Assembly (NCBI RefSeq): GCF_000312425.1 | Contig: NZ_HE997181.1 | Span: 3,906,320-3,970,319 of the forward strand | DNA: 64,000 nucleotides | Direction: 5' to 3' | DNA from: Reyranella massiliensis 521 | GTDB lineage: Bacteria; Pseudomonadota; Alphaproteobacteria; Reyranellales; Reyranellaceae | Shown: piece by piece, positions 50,724-59,481 of the stretch | Layout of the letters: each line of letters starts with the position of its first letter | How positions within the stretch are numbered: position 1 is the stretch's first letter | Made by a program: the position numbers and the translations under genes | The notes under the pieces: model-generated | The model's database searches: none | The model's input: the letters and a program-made list of their open reading frames with translations, nothing else | Told to the model about the DNA's origin: nothing

Positions 50724-51598
50724 GGCTGGCCTGCCGAGACAAGGCGCTGCAGTGTTTCCTTCAATGTCACCGTGCCCCGTCGCATCTCGCCATCGCCGGC
50801 TTCAAGCCGAAGGCGGCCGGCGTTCACGGCATCGGTCAGGTCAGCCAGCTTGGCGGCATAGTCGGCGCTGGCGCCAGCGGCTTGGAGCGCCGCAATCGTC
50901 TCATCGCGGAAAGATGGCACAGCCATCACCGGCTTGCCGAGAAGCTCCGACAGCGCTGCAGCGGCATCGGCTGGAGAGTAATCCTTCGGTCCAGTGAGAT
51001 TGACGATGCGTGTGCCGGGGCGTGGATCGAGCAGCAGCTCCGCCGCCGCGCGGCCGACATCGAGCGCCGATACCGTCTCGGCCGCACCATCGAGCGGCAG
51101 CTTGGCAGAGGGCAGCACGCCCGCCGCGCGCGCTGCGGGCAACATCGCCGCCCAGTTCTCCATGAAATCGCCGGGCCGCAGGAAGACGAGCGACGGCGCG
51201 GCACCGGCCAGCGCCTGCTCGAAGTCGTGGAGCGTGCGGACGATCCCGTTGCCCTCCGCGAGATCGGCGCCAGTGGAGGAGAGTGCCACCACATGCGGCA
51301 CGCCGGCGGCCCGAATCGCCGATGCAATCGATTGCGCGGCCGCTCGGCTCTCCGCCAGAACATCGGCTGCCTGCATCGACGGCACCAGCATGACGAAGGC
51401 GGCTTTGGCGCCTTGAAAGGCTGCGACCAGGCTCGCCGTGTCGGTCGCCTCACCCTGCACGATCTCAATTCCCGGCCCGCCCAGATGCCTGGCGCGCTCA
51501 GTGTCCCGCGTGATCGTCCTCACCGCCCTGCCGCGCTGCTTCAAGGCCTCGAGCGCGACACCGCCCACCTGCCCTGTCGTTCCCATCATGACCAGCAT
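50720..51598 (-). CDS. NmrA/NAD(P)-binding oxidoreductase-like protein
   Basis: 292 residues. The Rossmann opening MMGTTGQVGGVALEAL is a GxxGxxG variant, followed by RTITRDTERARHLG and the strand GIEIVQGEATD. The atypical-SDR body contains VVALSSTGAD and FLRPGDFMENWAAM, as in the QOR2/NmrA-like quinone oxidoreductases. It would reduce quinones or sense the NADP state. It is the first gene of a pair with DUF1772, divergent from an HxlR-family gene, a common arrangement for HxlR targets. Confidence 0.9.
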   Translation of the reverse strand: MLVMMGTTGQVGGVALEALKQRGRAVRTITRDTERARHLGGPGIEIVQGEATDTASLVAAFQGAKAAFVMLVPSMQAADVLAESRAAAQSIASAIRAAGVPHVVALSSTGADLAEGNGIVRTLHDFEQALAGAAPSLVFLRPGDFMENWAAMLPAARAAGVLPSAKLPLDGAAETVSALDVGRAAAELLLDPRPGTRIVNLTGPKDYSPADAAAALSELLGKPVMAVPSFRDETIAALQAAGASADYAAKLADLTDAVNAGRLRLEAGDGEMRRGTVTLKETLQRLVSAGQP

Positions 51599-51641
51599 CG
51601 CAGACCTCCATGAGTGACGAAGCCGCTGCTATCACGCCGGT

Positions 51642-51680
51642 ACACTTTCCATAAGTACGCACATTTTTTATACTAAGTGT
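51642..51680. promoter_or_regulatory. Candidate HxlR operator region
   Basis: The intergenic stretch holds ACACTT at 51642-51647 and its reverse complement AAGTGT at 51675-51680, with an internal ACTT-TCCAT-AAGT at 51644-51656. These repeated half-sites lie between the divergent NmrA-like and HxlR genes and resemble the spaced GTAC/ACTT repeats HxlR proteins use. Confidence 0.45.
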
Positions 51681-51719
51681 CAGACATGGATATGCCGAAG
51701 GGCCTGAGAGGCATCGCTA

Positions 51720-52058
51720 ATGGCATCAACCAAAGCACCCTGGTGTCCAGTGACCGCGACCGTCGAGGTGATCGGCGGCCGCTGGAAGCCGACCATCCTC
51801 TTTCATCTGAAGGACCAGCCGCGCCGCTTCAACGAGCTGCGCCGCCTCGTCCCGGGCATCACGCAGCGCATGCTGACGTTGCAACTACGGGCGCTGGAAC
51901 AGGACGGCATCGTGGCGCGTACGGTGCACAACACCATCCCACCGCACGTCGAATACGCGTTCACGCGGAAGGGCTGGACGCTCGGCCCGCTTCTCGACGC
52001 GATGGAAGCCTGGGGTGAGAAGAACGGCCCACGCCGGCGCAGCAAGGTATCCGCCTAG
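51720..52058 (+). CDS. HxlR-family regulator
   Basis: 112 residues, the size of a single winged-helix regulator. The family opening is CPVTATVEVIGGRWKPTIL, with the recognition part RRFNELRRLVPGITQRMLTL and wing VARTVHNTIPPHVEYAFTRK. The lone Cys near the start is where electrophile- or redox-sensing members carry their switch. It is divergent from the NmrA-like/DUF1772 pair. The gene may begin slightly upstream, but this ATG has GAGAGG ahead. Confidence 0.92.
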   Translation: MASTKAPWCPVTATVEVIGGRWKPTILFHLKDQPRRFNELRRLVPGITQRMLTLQLRALEQDGIVARTVHNTIPPHVEYAFTRKGWTLGPLLDAMEAWGEKNGPRRRSKVSA

Positions 52059-52120
52059 GATGACTTGCTGCGCCGGCCGGGCGGCAGAAGATCAAACGAA
52101 CGGCGGCCGATGTGCGAGAA

Positions 52121-52669
52121 TCAGCCCGCTCCTGCCGTGGCACTCTCGATCGGAATCGCCTTGCCGGCGGCCATATCGAACTTCAGCCGGCGCACATAGT
52201 CGAGATCGCGGCCGGTGACACGGACGAAGCGGCTGCCTTCGGGGTAGTCGATGGCATGGATGGCGCCGACGTCGTAAACGCCCGCATGGCCCGGCTCCAG
52301 CCGATAGCTCTTCACCTTCTCGAGCTTCGCCTCGCCTTCACCCTCGCCGCCATCGAGCCGCTTGAACTCGCTCATGTCGGTGTAGTTGACCGCCTGGCCA
52401 TAGACCGCCCACGAGGCGCCGTGATCGTGTGGCGGGCTCTTGTGCGCCTTGGGATTGCAGTGCGCCAGCACAACGAAGCCGAGATCCTTGTCCTCGTAGA
52501 GCTTGCGCGCGCCCATCGGTGCAGCGGGCCCGACAGCCTCTTCGACGAAGGCCTTGTTGGCCAGAAGCTTCTCCAGCAACGCGCGCACCTGCTCGCGACC
52601 GGCAGCATTGTTGTTGGCCTTGAGCGCGGCCTGCGCATCCTTGACGAAACTATCGAGCGAATAGGTCAT
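52121..52669 (-). CDS. Cupin-fold protein, cysteine-dioxygenase-like
   Basis: 182 residues. A helical N-terminal part (about 1-65) precedes a cupin barrel with SPPHDHGASWAVYGQAV, PGHAGVYDVGAIHAIDYPEG and RFVRVTGRDLD. This spacing of His residues resembles cysteine- and thiol-dioxygenase-like cupins, which use iron to oxidise small thiols or acids, although the second His motif is unusual. No neighbour makes the substrate clear. It ends close to the acyl-CoA dehydrogenase gene lying upstream on the same strand. Confidence 0.8.
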   Translation of the reverse strand: MTYSLDSFVKDAQAALKANNNAAGREQVRALLEKLLANKAFVEEAVGPAAPMGARKLYEDKDLGFVVLAHCNPKAHKSPPHDHGASWAVYGQAVNYTDMSEFKRLDGGEGEGEAKLEKVKSYRLEPGHAGVYDVGAIHAIDYPEGSRFVRVTGRDLDYVRRLKFDMAAGKAIPIESATAGAG

Positions 52670-52748
52670 GCGGCGGCTCCTGGAAGTGCAGGTCGGAATG
52701 CGGGCGGAAATGATCCGCCCGCGGCCCCTTTGCTGTCAACGCTGGCGA

Positions 52749-53909
52749 TCAACGGCCGCCGAAGATGCGGCGGGCGATGACCATGCGGTGCACTTCCGAC
52801 GGCCCTTCGTAGACACGCATGGTGCGGACCTTCTGGGCCATCATCGACAGCGGCAGTTCCTGCGTGACACCCATGGCGCCGAAGGCCTGCTGGGCGTGGT
52901 CGATCACCTCGGTCGCCATCTCGGTCGCATAGACCTTGATCATCGAGGCCTCCATGCGCACGTCGCGGCCTTCGTCTTGCTTGACCGCGGCATCCATCAC
53001 CATGAGGCGGCAGGCGTGCAGCTTCATGGCCGCGTCGGCAACCCACCACTGGATCGCCTGTCGGTCGGCGAGCTTCTGGCCGAAGGTGACACGCTGGTTG
53101 GCATGCTCGACCAGCATGTCGAGCGCACGCTGGGCCATGCCGATGCACCAGGATCCCATCTGCAGGCGACGCACGGTGAGGCGAAGCTGCATCGGCGCGA
53201 AGCCCGCACCGATGCGACCCAGCACCTGCGTTTCGGGCACACGGCAATCCTCGAACACGACCTCGTAAGTGCGCTGCCCCGCGAGCATCGGGATAGCGCG
53301 CGCCACGACCAGGCCCTTGGTGCCCTTGTCGACCAGAAAGGCGGTGATGCCGCCGCGCGAGCCGAGGTTGGAGTCGGTCACGGCCATGACGATGGTGAAG
53401 TCGGCCTTGGCGATGCGGCTGATCCAGATCTTGCGGCCGTTGATCACCCAGTCGTTGCCGTCCTTCACCGCCTTGGTCTTCATGCCGGCGGGGTCGCCGC
53501 CTGCGCCGGGCTCCGATATCGCGATAGCGGAGCTTGTAAGACCCGCCGCATACGGTTCGAGATACTTCTTGCGCTGTTCCGGATTGGCCGTCGCCAACAG
53601 CATGTGCAGGTTGGGCGAGTCCGGCGGGAAGGTGAAGGGCACGCAGGTATAGCCCAGCTCTTCGTTGACGCCGACCAGCGCTACCGCCGGCAGGTTGGCG
53701 CCCCCCACCTCCTCCGGCACGTCGAGCGCCCACAGGCCGAGATCCTTGCACTGCTTGAAGAGCTTCTCGTTCTCCTCGTCGGACAGCGACGCCGGCTGGC
53801 CGGTGGCGAAGCGATCCAGCACATTCTTTTCGAGCGGCATCAGTTCATTGCGAACGAACTTCTTCACCAGCTCGCGCAGCATCTGATGCTCTTCACTGAC
53901 CTGAAACAT
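52749..53909 (-). CDS. Acyl-CoA dehydrogenase
   Basis: 386 residues with the three-domain acyl-CoA dehydrogenase fold. The flavin region holds SAIAISEPGAGGDPAGMKTK and WISRIAKADFTIVMAV. The C-terminal active-site helix is MRVYEGPSEVHRMVIARRIF, whose Glu in YEG is the usual catalytic base position. It oxidises an acyl-CoA at the alpha-beta bond and passes electrons to ETF. The family is broad, and the substrate is not readable from sequence. It is the first gene of a likely operon with the cupin. Confidence 0.94.
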   Translation of the reverse strand: MFQVSEEHQMLRELVKKFVRNELMPLEKNVLDRFATGQPASLSDEENEKLFKQCKDLGLWALDVPEEVGGANLPAVALVGVNEELGYTCVPFTFPPDSPNLHMLLATANPEQRKKYLEPYAAGLTSSAIAISEPGAGGDPAGMKTKAVKDGNDWVINGRKIWISRIAKADFTIVMAVTDSNLGSRGGITAFLVDKGTKGLVVARAIPMLAGQRTYEVVFEDCRVPETQVLGRIGAGFAPMQLRLTVRRLQMGSWCIGMAQRALDMLVEHANQRVTFGQKLADRQAIQWWVADAAMKLHACRLMVMDAAVKQDEGRDVRMEASMIKVYATEMATEVIDHAQQAFGAMGVTQELPLSMMAQKVRTMRVYEGPSEVHRMVIARRIFGGR

Positions 53910-53924
53910 GCCTCTCTCCTCGCC

Positions 53925-54944
53925 TTACGGCTTTCCGATACCCTTGTTCACGAAATCGAGCGTGTAGGCCCTGGCGACATCCAGCCCCTTGGGCAGGACG
54001 TCGACCTCGACCATCGACTCATAAAAACTCTTCCAGCGCGCGTCGCTCATGGCGCCGATGCCATCGGTCAACGCATCGCCCGACATGACGATGCCCCGTT
54101 CGTTCAGCACCTTGATGGCGTACTGGATGCGATCGTCCGTCTGCTCGGGATTGGCCTTCTTGATCAGCGCATTGGCGGCCTCGATGGCCGGGCCGCCCTT
54201 GAGATACTGCGCCCAGCCCTCGAGCGTCGCATCGACGAAGCGCTGGATGAGGTCGCGCTTTTCCGTCGCCAGCTTGCGCGAAATCGCGATAGTCGTCTGG
54301 TAGGCGCTGAAGCCGGCATCGGCGATCAGCAGTACCGGCGGCTCGCGACCGAGCGCCTGGGCGATCGAATAGGGTTCCGAAGACAGGAAGCCCTGCTGCA
54401 CGGCATTCTTGTCGGCAAGATAGGGCGCCATGTTGAAGTTGTATGGCCTGAGCTGCTCATTCTGCAGACCATACTTCTTGCGCAAATAAGGCCAGTACGT
54501 CACGCGTCCGCCGCTGCCGATCAACAACGTGCGCCCCTTCAGGTCCTCGAAACTGCGGAAGCCGGTATCGGGATGGCCGATCAGAACCTGCGGATCCTTC
54601 TGGAAGATCGAGGCGACGGTGAAGAACGGCGCATCCTCGCGCACATAGGTGAAGGCCTCGAAGCTGTTCGACATGGTCATGTCGACGCGGCCGTTGAGCA
54701 GGAGCTGGCTGATGTTGAGACTCGGCCCGCCCTGCCGCAGGTCGCAGTCGATGCCGGCCTTGGCGTAAAGGCCGGCGGCGATCGCCTGGTAATAGCCGCC
54801 ATGCTCGGCCTGAGCCCGCCAGTCGGTCTGAAAAACGAGCTTGTCGCGCACCTGCGCTCGCGCCGGCCGGGCAAGAGGCACCAGCAGAGGGCCCGCAACG
54901 GCAAGCCCCAGCGCGGCACGACGGTTAAGGCGCCAAACTGTCAT
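53925..54944 (-). CDS. NMT1/ThiY-like solute-binding protein
   Basis: 339 residues with a Tat-like signal (RLNRRAALGLAVAGPLLVPL, cleaved near ARA). The type II binding fold shows KLVFQTDWRAQAEHGGYYQA, VDMTMSNSFEAFTYVRE and GRTLLIGSGGRVTYWPYLRK. Relatives bind pyrimidine precursors, sulfonates or nitriles for ABC importers. The ATG at 54944 overlaps the stop of the YdcF-like gene (ATGA), so the two are coupled. No permease or ATPase is in the window, so it is an orphan receptor. Confidence 0.9.
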   Translation of the reverse strand: MTVWRLNRRAALGLAVAGPLLVPLARPARAQVRDKLVFQTDWRAQAEHGGYYQAIAAGLYAKAGIDCDLRQGGPSLNISQLLLNGRVDMTMSNSFEAFTYVREDAPFFTVASIFQKDPQVLIGHPDTGFRSFEDLKGRTLLIGSGGRVTYWPYLRKKYGLQNEQLRPYNFNMAPYLADKNAVQQGFLSSEPYSIAQALGREPPVLLIADAGFSAYQTTIAISRKLATEKRDLIQRFVDATLEGWAQYLKGGPAIEAANALIKKANPEQTDDRIQYAIKVLNERGIVMSGDALTDGIGAMSDARWKSFYESMVEVDVLPKGLDVARAYTLDFVNKGIGKP

Positions 54945-55729
54945 TGCTCGAGGCTTGCTGCACGAAAGTCGAACGCGAGCGCCACGAGCTCGCGCAGTGC
55001 ACGTCCCGACCAGGCCATCGACCCAATGTCGGGAATCCAGTTCTCCCAGTAGACGCGCAACTCCTCCGGCTGCCACCAGTCGGTAGCATAGAAGGCTGCG
55101 TCGAGCTTTGCGCGTTTCGACAACTCCGCGACCCGCGGCACATGGAATGCCGAGGTGATGATGAGGACACGCCCGTCTTTGACGATGGCGCGTACGTTGC
55201 GGATGTTCTCGATCGTATTGAGCGACTGGCCTTCCGAGACGATCGCCCCGTCGGGCACGCCGAGGTCGAGCAGGAAGCGGCGCATCGCCTCGGCCTCCGT
55301 GGTCGCTGGCCCACCTTGCTGATTGTTGAAGGAACCGCCGCTCACGATGATTCTTGGCGCGACGCCCGCATGGTAGAAGCGGGCCGCCTGCCAGACCCGG
55401 TCGGCTGCTTCGGTGAGATCGGGTTCCATGATCGCAGGCGGCGCCGCCGGCGCAACAGCTCCGCCCAGCGCGACGATCGCGTCGTAGCAGCAGGTCGGCG
55501 ATTCCGTCTCGATACGGTGCGCCCTGGCTTCGAGTGTTCCGACCAGTGCATTGGTCACCGGCGGAAAGGACAGGACGAGGTTTTGCGCAATGGCGAGGCC
55601 CAGCGCGATGCGCGCGAGCCGGCGCCAGCCCACAATCGTCAACAGCAGCCAGAGGATCGCCCCCACCGCCAGCGATGCCGGCGGCAGTGCGAGTAGGGCG
55701 ACGATCTTGAGGAAGATGTAGGAGGTCAT
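54941..55729 (-). CDS. YdcF/ElyC-like protein (DUF218)
   Basis: 262 residues. Two N-terminal membrane segments (ALLALPPASLAVGAILWLLL and a second around 35-55) anchor a periplasmic DUF218 domain with DAIVALGGAV, IIVSGGSFN, EGQSLNTIENIRN and LIITSAFHVPRV. Members take part in cell-envelope polysaccharide metabolism (ElyC, SanA) or bind SAM. The coupled binding protein gene downstream is unusual for this family. Confidence 0.9.
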   Translation of the reverse strand: MTSYIFLKIVALLALPPASLAVGAILWLLLTIVGWRRLARIALGLAIAQNLVLSFPPVTNALVGTLEARAHRIETESPTCCYDAIVALGGAVAPAAPPAIMEPDLTEAADRVWQAARFYHAGVAPRIIVSGGSFNNQQGGPATTEAEAMRRFLLDLGVPDGAIVSEGQSLNTIENIRNVRAIVKDGRVLIITSAFHVPRVAELSKRAKLDAAFYATDWWQPEELRVYWENWIPDIGSMAWSGRALRELVALAFDFRAASLEQ

Positions 55730-55840
55730 GCCGGTCTGCGATGCACTCCGGCTATACTAGACCAGCCGATGAGGTGCCTGCGAAAGCATGAGCACGATGT
55801 CGCTCTGCGATGACGAAGCAGAAGCTGCGGAATCAAAATG

Positions 55841-55880
55841 AAAAAAGAAGGGCGGGCCCGGCATGACCCGGAACCCGCCC
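55841..55880 (-). terminator. Rho-independent terminator of the HU gene
   Basis: On the minus strand GGGCGGG, an inner CCGGG/CCCGG stem and CCCGCCC form a strong hairpin, followed by a T-rich tail (A-run at 55841-55846 on the plus strand). It begins 23 bases after the HU stop. Confidence 0.88.
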
Positions 55881-55903
55881 GATCTTTCCCCGTCGGAAAC
55901 GAG

Positions 55904-56200
55904 CTAGATCGCTTCTTTCAGGTCCTTCGCGACGCGGAAGGCAACCTTCTTCGACGCCTTGATCTTGATCGCTTCGCCCGTAGCCGGGTTACGGCCCATA
56001 CGCGCCGGACGCGCGCGAACCTGAAGGATGCCGAGACCCGTGATGCGGACCTTGTTGCCCTTCTTGAGGTGACGCACGACCAGGTTGACGAATTCGTCGA
56101 GGGCGCCGGTGGCGTCCTTCTTCGTCATGCCCGTCTTCTCGGCGAGTTCTGCCGCGACCTTCGAAAGCGGTACGGTGGGAACGGAGGGTTTGGTAGCCAT
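55904..56200 (-). CDS. HU-family histone-like DNA-binding protein
   Basis: 98 residues. The fold is complete: dimerisation helices with VAAELAEKTGMTKKDATGAL, the beta core KVRITGLGILQVRARPARMG, the arm RNPATGEAIKIKASKKVAFR and the final helix. The N-terminus is extended by about eight residues (ATKPSVPT) relative to E. coli HU, as in many rhizobial HU proteins. It bends and compacts DNA non-specifically. A strong terminator follows. The upstream region has poly-purine and AT-rich stretches suited to a strong promoter. Confidence 0.95.
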   Translation of the reverse strand: MATKPSVPTVPLSKVAAELAEKTGMTKKDATGALDEFVNLVVRHLKKGNKVRITGLGILQVRARPARMGRNPATGEAIKIKASKKVAFRVAKDLKEAI

Positions 56201-56384
56201 GTTGAGGGGTCCCTTACATTTTTCGTTTCGCCAACAGCCTCCTGACGCCCCAGGGCGACGTTGACGGGCCAAGGTTATCCACGAATCGATCCCCCGCAAG
56301 GGCGGAATCCACGAAAAATGTCGATTCTTGGGGCTTTTTCGGCCATTTGAAGCAGTCATCCACAGACTGCAGAGAGAGCGTAGC

Positions 56385-57281
56385 GTGTCGAGCCCTGGCC
56401 TGATCCCGACTTTCAGCACCGCCGTAAACACCTGGCAGTGCGACGAAAACGACCATCTGAACGTGCAGTTTTACACCGAGTTCGGCCACGAGGCGTCGTC
56501 TCATCTGCTGGCGAGTCTGGGCTTGGGACCGCGCGCGCAACGCGCTGCGGGCATCGCCGCCAGCGTCGTCGACGACCATGTACGCTATCTGCGCGAGTTC
56601 CGGGTCGTGGAGCCGGTCGAGGTTCATTCGGCGCCCGTCGAGGTCGGTGAGCGCCACCTCGTCGCCTATCACGAGGTCCGCAATCCGGCCGGCGGCCACA
56701 TCGCGGCAACGATACGCCGCCGCATTGTGTCGGCCGCCCCCTGGCCCGCCGAGGTGCGAGCGCGCGCCGAAGCCGCCAGAGTGGAACTGCCTGCCGCCGC
56801 GAAGCCGCGCAGCGTGGGCAAGCTCGATCTGCCCGATCTTTCGCTCGTCGATGCCGCGGGAACCGGCCTCATCGAAGTCGGCCGCACCCAGATCACGCCC
56901 GACGAATGCGATGAGAAGGGCGAGTTCCTGCCCCGCCATCAGTTCGGTCGCTACTCCGACGGCGCGCCGGTTCTCTGGAACCATCTCGGCTTCGATCGCG
57001 CCGCGATGCAGGATCGTCAGGAAGGCTCAGTCGTGGTCGAAATGCTGAACCACTACCGCCGTCCCCTGCATGCCGGCGACCTCGTGGTGACGATGAGCGG
57101 CCTCGCCCATTTCACCGACAAGATCCTGACCTTCACGCATTTCCTGTTCGAGGCCGAAAGCGGCACGCTTGCGGCCTGCGCCGAAGCGGTCGGCATGAAG
57201 TTCGACCAGAAGGTCAGGAAGATCATGACCTTTTCGGCAGAGGATCGCGCAAGCCTGGCAGCGCGACAGATCAGCTTCTAA
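56385..57281 (+). CDS. Tandem hotdog acyl-CoA thioesterase-like protein
   Basis: About 298 residues from a GTG at 56385, with GAGAGAG upstream. It carries two hotdog-like halves: the first opens NTWQCDENDHLNVQFYTEFG, carrying the Asp of 4-hydroxybenzoyl-CoA-type thioesterases, and the second (about 175-290) contains GRTQITPDECDEKGEFLPRH and NHYRRPLHAGDLVVTMSG. This duplicated-hotdog build recalls carnitine-related and LcdH-like thioesterases. It would release CoA from a small acyl-CoA. It is divergent from HU and convergent with the aldehyde dehydrogenase. Confidence 0.85.
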   Translation: MSSPGLIPTFSTAVNTWQCDENDHLNVQFYTEFGHEASSHLLASLGLGPRAQRAAGIAASVVDDHVRYLREFRVVEPVEVHSAPVEVGERHLVAYHEVRNPAGGHIAATIRRRIVSAAPWPAEVRARAEAARVELPAAAKPRSVGKLDLPDLSLVDAAGTGLIEVGRTQITPDECDEKGEFLPRHQFGRYSDGAPVLWNHLGFDRAAMQDRQEGSVVVEMLNHYRRPLHAGDLVVTMSGLAHFTDKILTFTHFLFEAESGTLAACAEAVGMKFDQKVRKIMTFSAEDRASLAARQISF

Positions 57282-57302
57282 ACACCGAGAGCAGGATCCG
57301 CC

Positions 57303-57348
57303 GCTACGCTTGGGACGACATGACAAACCGTGTCATCCCGAGCGTAGC
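57303..57348. repeat. Imperfect palindrome between convergent genes
   Basis: GCTACGCTTGGGA with a TGACA extension pairs with TGTCATCCCGAGCGTAGC across a short AACCG loop, with one mismatch and a five-base bulge. It lies between the thioesterase and aldehyde dehydrogenase 3' ends. It may serve as a bidirectional terminator, and its wording (TGTCATCCCGAGCGTAGC) resembles dispersed REP-like intergenic elements. Confidence 0.55.
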
Positions 57349-57374
57349 AGGGGATCTTTGGAAACGAGCTCCCG

Positions 57375-58877
57375 TCACACCGCCAGATTCACCGTCACGC
57401 TCTTGCGCTGGGTGAAGCTGTCGAGCATGCCTTCGAGCGAGAATTCGCGGCCGAGGCCGCTCTGCTTGAAGCCGCCGTAGGACATGCCGGGCGACTGGCC
57501 GCCGCCCTGGTTGACCTGCACCCAGCCCGACTCGATGGCATGGGCGGCGCGCAGCCCGCGGCCGATATCGTGCGTCCAGACATAGGCCGCGAGGCCGTAG
57601 TGGCTGTCGTTGGCCATGCGGATCGCTTCGGCCTCGTCGCTCCAGCGGATTGCCACCAGCACCGGCCCGAAGATCTCCTCGCGCGCCAGCCGCCAGTCGT
57701 TGGAGCGGTCGGCGAACACGGTCGGCACGGCGAAGTAGCCTTCGCTCAACGGCCCGGTCTTGGGCGGCAGGCCGCCGAACACCAGCTTGGCGTCGGACCG
57801 CTTCAGCCCCTCGTCGACATACTTGCAGACCTTGGTGAACTGCTTGTTGTTGATGATGGTGCCGATGTCGCTCGCCTCGTCGAGCGGATCGCCGATCTTG
57901 AGCGCCGAGGTCTTCTTCTCGAGCTTCTTGAGGAAGGAGTCGAAGATGTCCTCGTGCAGGAAGAGACGTGAGCCTGCCGTACAGCTCTGGCTCTGCCGCG
58001 TGAAACGCATGGCGTTGATGATGCCGTCGACCGCCCAATCCTCGTCGGCATCGGGATAGACCAGCGACGGGCTCTTGCCGCCCAGTTCCAGCGACACGGG
58101 CACGATACGCTCGGCGGCAGCGCGCATGATCACCTTGCCGATGTCGGTCGAGCCGGTGAAGGAAAGCTTGCGGATCTTCGGGTGATTAGCGAGCGGGCCG
58201 CCGCATTCCTCGCCATAGCCCGTCACCACGTTCAGCACACCGGGCGGCAGGAACTCCTGGCAGATGTCGGCCATCAGCAGCACGCCCATCGGCGCGTCCT
58301 CGGCGGCCTTCATCACCAGCACGTTGCCGGCGCAGAGCGCGGGCGCGATCTTGAGCGCGCCCAGCATGACCGGCGCATTCCACGGGATGATGGCGCCGAC
58401 GATGCCGATGGGCTCGCGACGCGTGTAGGAAAGCACGTGCTCGCCGAGCGGCACCGTCTCGCCCTTCAATTCGGAGGCGAGGCCACCGAAATAGCGGAAG
58501 ATATCGGCCGCGAGCTTGGCCTCGCCGCGCGCCTGGGTGCGCAGCGCATTGCCGGTCTCCAGCGCGATGGTGCGTGCCATCTCCTCGGCGCGCGCTTCCA
58601 TGGCCTCGGCGATCTTGAGCAGCAGCTTGCCGCGCTCGCGCGGCACCACGTTCTTCCACGCCGGGAACGCCTTGTCGGCCGCGGCAACCGCGGCGTCGAC
58701 ATCGGCGGCCGCCGCGCGCGGCACCTCGGCCACAAGCGTGCGATTGCCTGGATTCTCGATGGCGATGCGCTGGCCCGAGGCGCTGCCCACCCACTTGCCG
58801 CCGATCAGCATGCCCTTGGGTTGATAGGTGCCGGAGGGCTGGGCGAGGGGTTTGGTCTGGGTCGCTGTCGTCGACAT
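57375..58877 (-). CDS. NAD(P)-dependent aldehyde dehydrogenase
   Basis: 500 residues. The catalytic set is Asn167 (IIPWNAP), Glu264 (SLELGGKSP) and nucleophile Cys299 (QSQSCTAGSR). Cofactor contacts include Lys190 (VLVMKAAED) and the EEIFGPV strand. The protein is a full-length ALDH with a standard tetramer tail (QRKSVTVNLAV). It oxidises an aldehyde, perhaps from the acyl-CoA or amide routes nearby, but the substrate is not evident. Single gene, followed upstream on the same strand by a glyoxalase-fold gene. Confidence 0.95.
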   Translation of the reverse strand: MSTTATQTKPLAQPSGTYQPKGMLIGGKWVGSASGQRIAIENPGNRTLVAEVPRAAAADVDAAVAAADKAFPAWKNVVPRERGKLLLKIAEAMEARAEEMARTIALETGNALRTQARGEAKLAADIFRYFGGLASELKGETVPLGEHVLSYTRREPIGIVGAIIPWNAPVMLGALKIAPALCAGNVLVMKAAEDAPMGVLLMADICQEFLPPGVLNVVTGYGEECGGPLANHPKIRKLSFTGSTDIGKVIMRAAAERIVPVSLELGGKSPSLVYPDADEDWAVDGIINAMRFTRQSQSCTAGSRLFLHEDIFDSFLKKLEKKTSALKIGDPLDEASDIGTIINNKQFTKVCKYVDEGLKRSDAKLVFGGLPPKTGPLSEGYFAVPTVFADRSNDWRLAREEIFGPVLVAIRWSDEAEAIRMANDSHYGLAAYVWTHDIGRGLRAAHAIESGWVQVNQGGGQSPGMSYGGFKQSGLGREFSLEGMLDSFTQRKSVTVNLAV

Positions 58878-58955
58878 GGTGGTCCTCCGGTTGCGAAAAC
58901 GGCCGGGAGTTTGGCGCGCAGCCTGAGAGGCTACAAGGCCGCGATAAGCGGCATT

Positions 58956-59405
58956 TTAGGCTTTCTTTTTCCTCGAGGAAGCCGGCTTGCGGTGACGCTT
59001 GGCCGTCAGCTCGCCGTACTTCATGCCTTCGAGCTTCAGCCCATCGGGATCCAGAAAGAACACGGCATAGTAGTCCTCGTAATATTCGCCGGCGGGATCG
59101 ACGATGCGCACGCCCTGGCCTTCGAGATAGGCCTGCAGCGCATCGACATCCTTCCGGTTGCGCAGTTCGAAGGCGTAGTGATGGAGGCCGACATCGCCGA
59201 TGCGATGTGTCTTGCGCCCCTCGGCAGCGGCGATCCAAAAGCGCGTCTTGCCGTTGGTCCAGCCGATGGTGCTGCCATAGTCCTCCGACAGCTCGAAGCC
59301 CAGAAAGGCGAAGAGGCCGGCATAGAACTTCTTGGATCTCTCGTAGTCGCTTACCCGGACAGAGATGTGATCGATGCCGACGACACGAGACGTGGGACGA
59401 GGCAT
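58956..59405 (-). CDS. Glyoxalase-fold (VOC) protein
   Basis: 149 residues. One VOC module pair is seen: GIDHISVRVSDYERSKKFYA with a first metal His, LHHYAFELRN with the second, and the late Glu in GLKLEGMKY. The tail is a lysine-rich stretch (RHRKPASSRKKKA). It may act as an isomerase or dioxygenase, or in resistance. It lies 78 bases upstream of the aldehyde dehydrogenase start on the same strand, so it may lead that transcript. It starts divergently, 76 bases from the amino-acid binding protein. Confidence 0.9.
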   Translation of the reverse strand: MPRPTSRVVGIDHISVRVSDYERSKKFYAGLFAFLGFELSEDYGSTIGWTNGKTRFWIAAAEGRKTHRIGDVGLHHYAFELRNRKDVDALQAYLEGQGVRIVDPAGEYYEDYYAVFFLDPDGLKLEGMKYGELTAKRHRKPASSRKKKA

Positions 59406-59481
59406 GGCGAGTCTCCGGTTTTCCAGTGGTCACAACGGACCGAATGTCGGATTGTTGCCCCTCATCGAGAGGGGATCATCC

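Noticed and set aside
52668..55052. A 794-residue plus-strand frame
   Set aside because: It is antisense to the acyl-CoA dehydrogenase, NMT1-like and YdcF-like genes with full motifs on the other strand.
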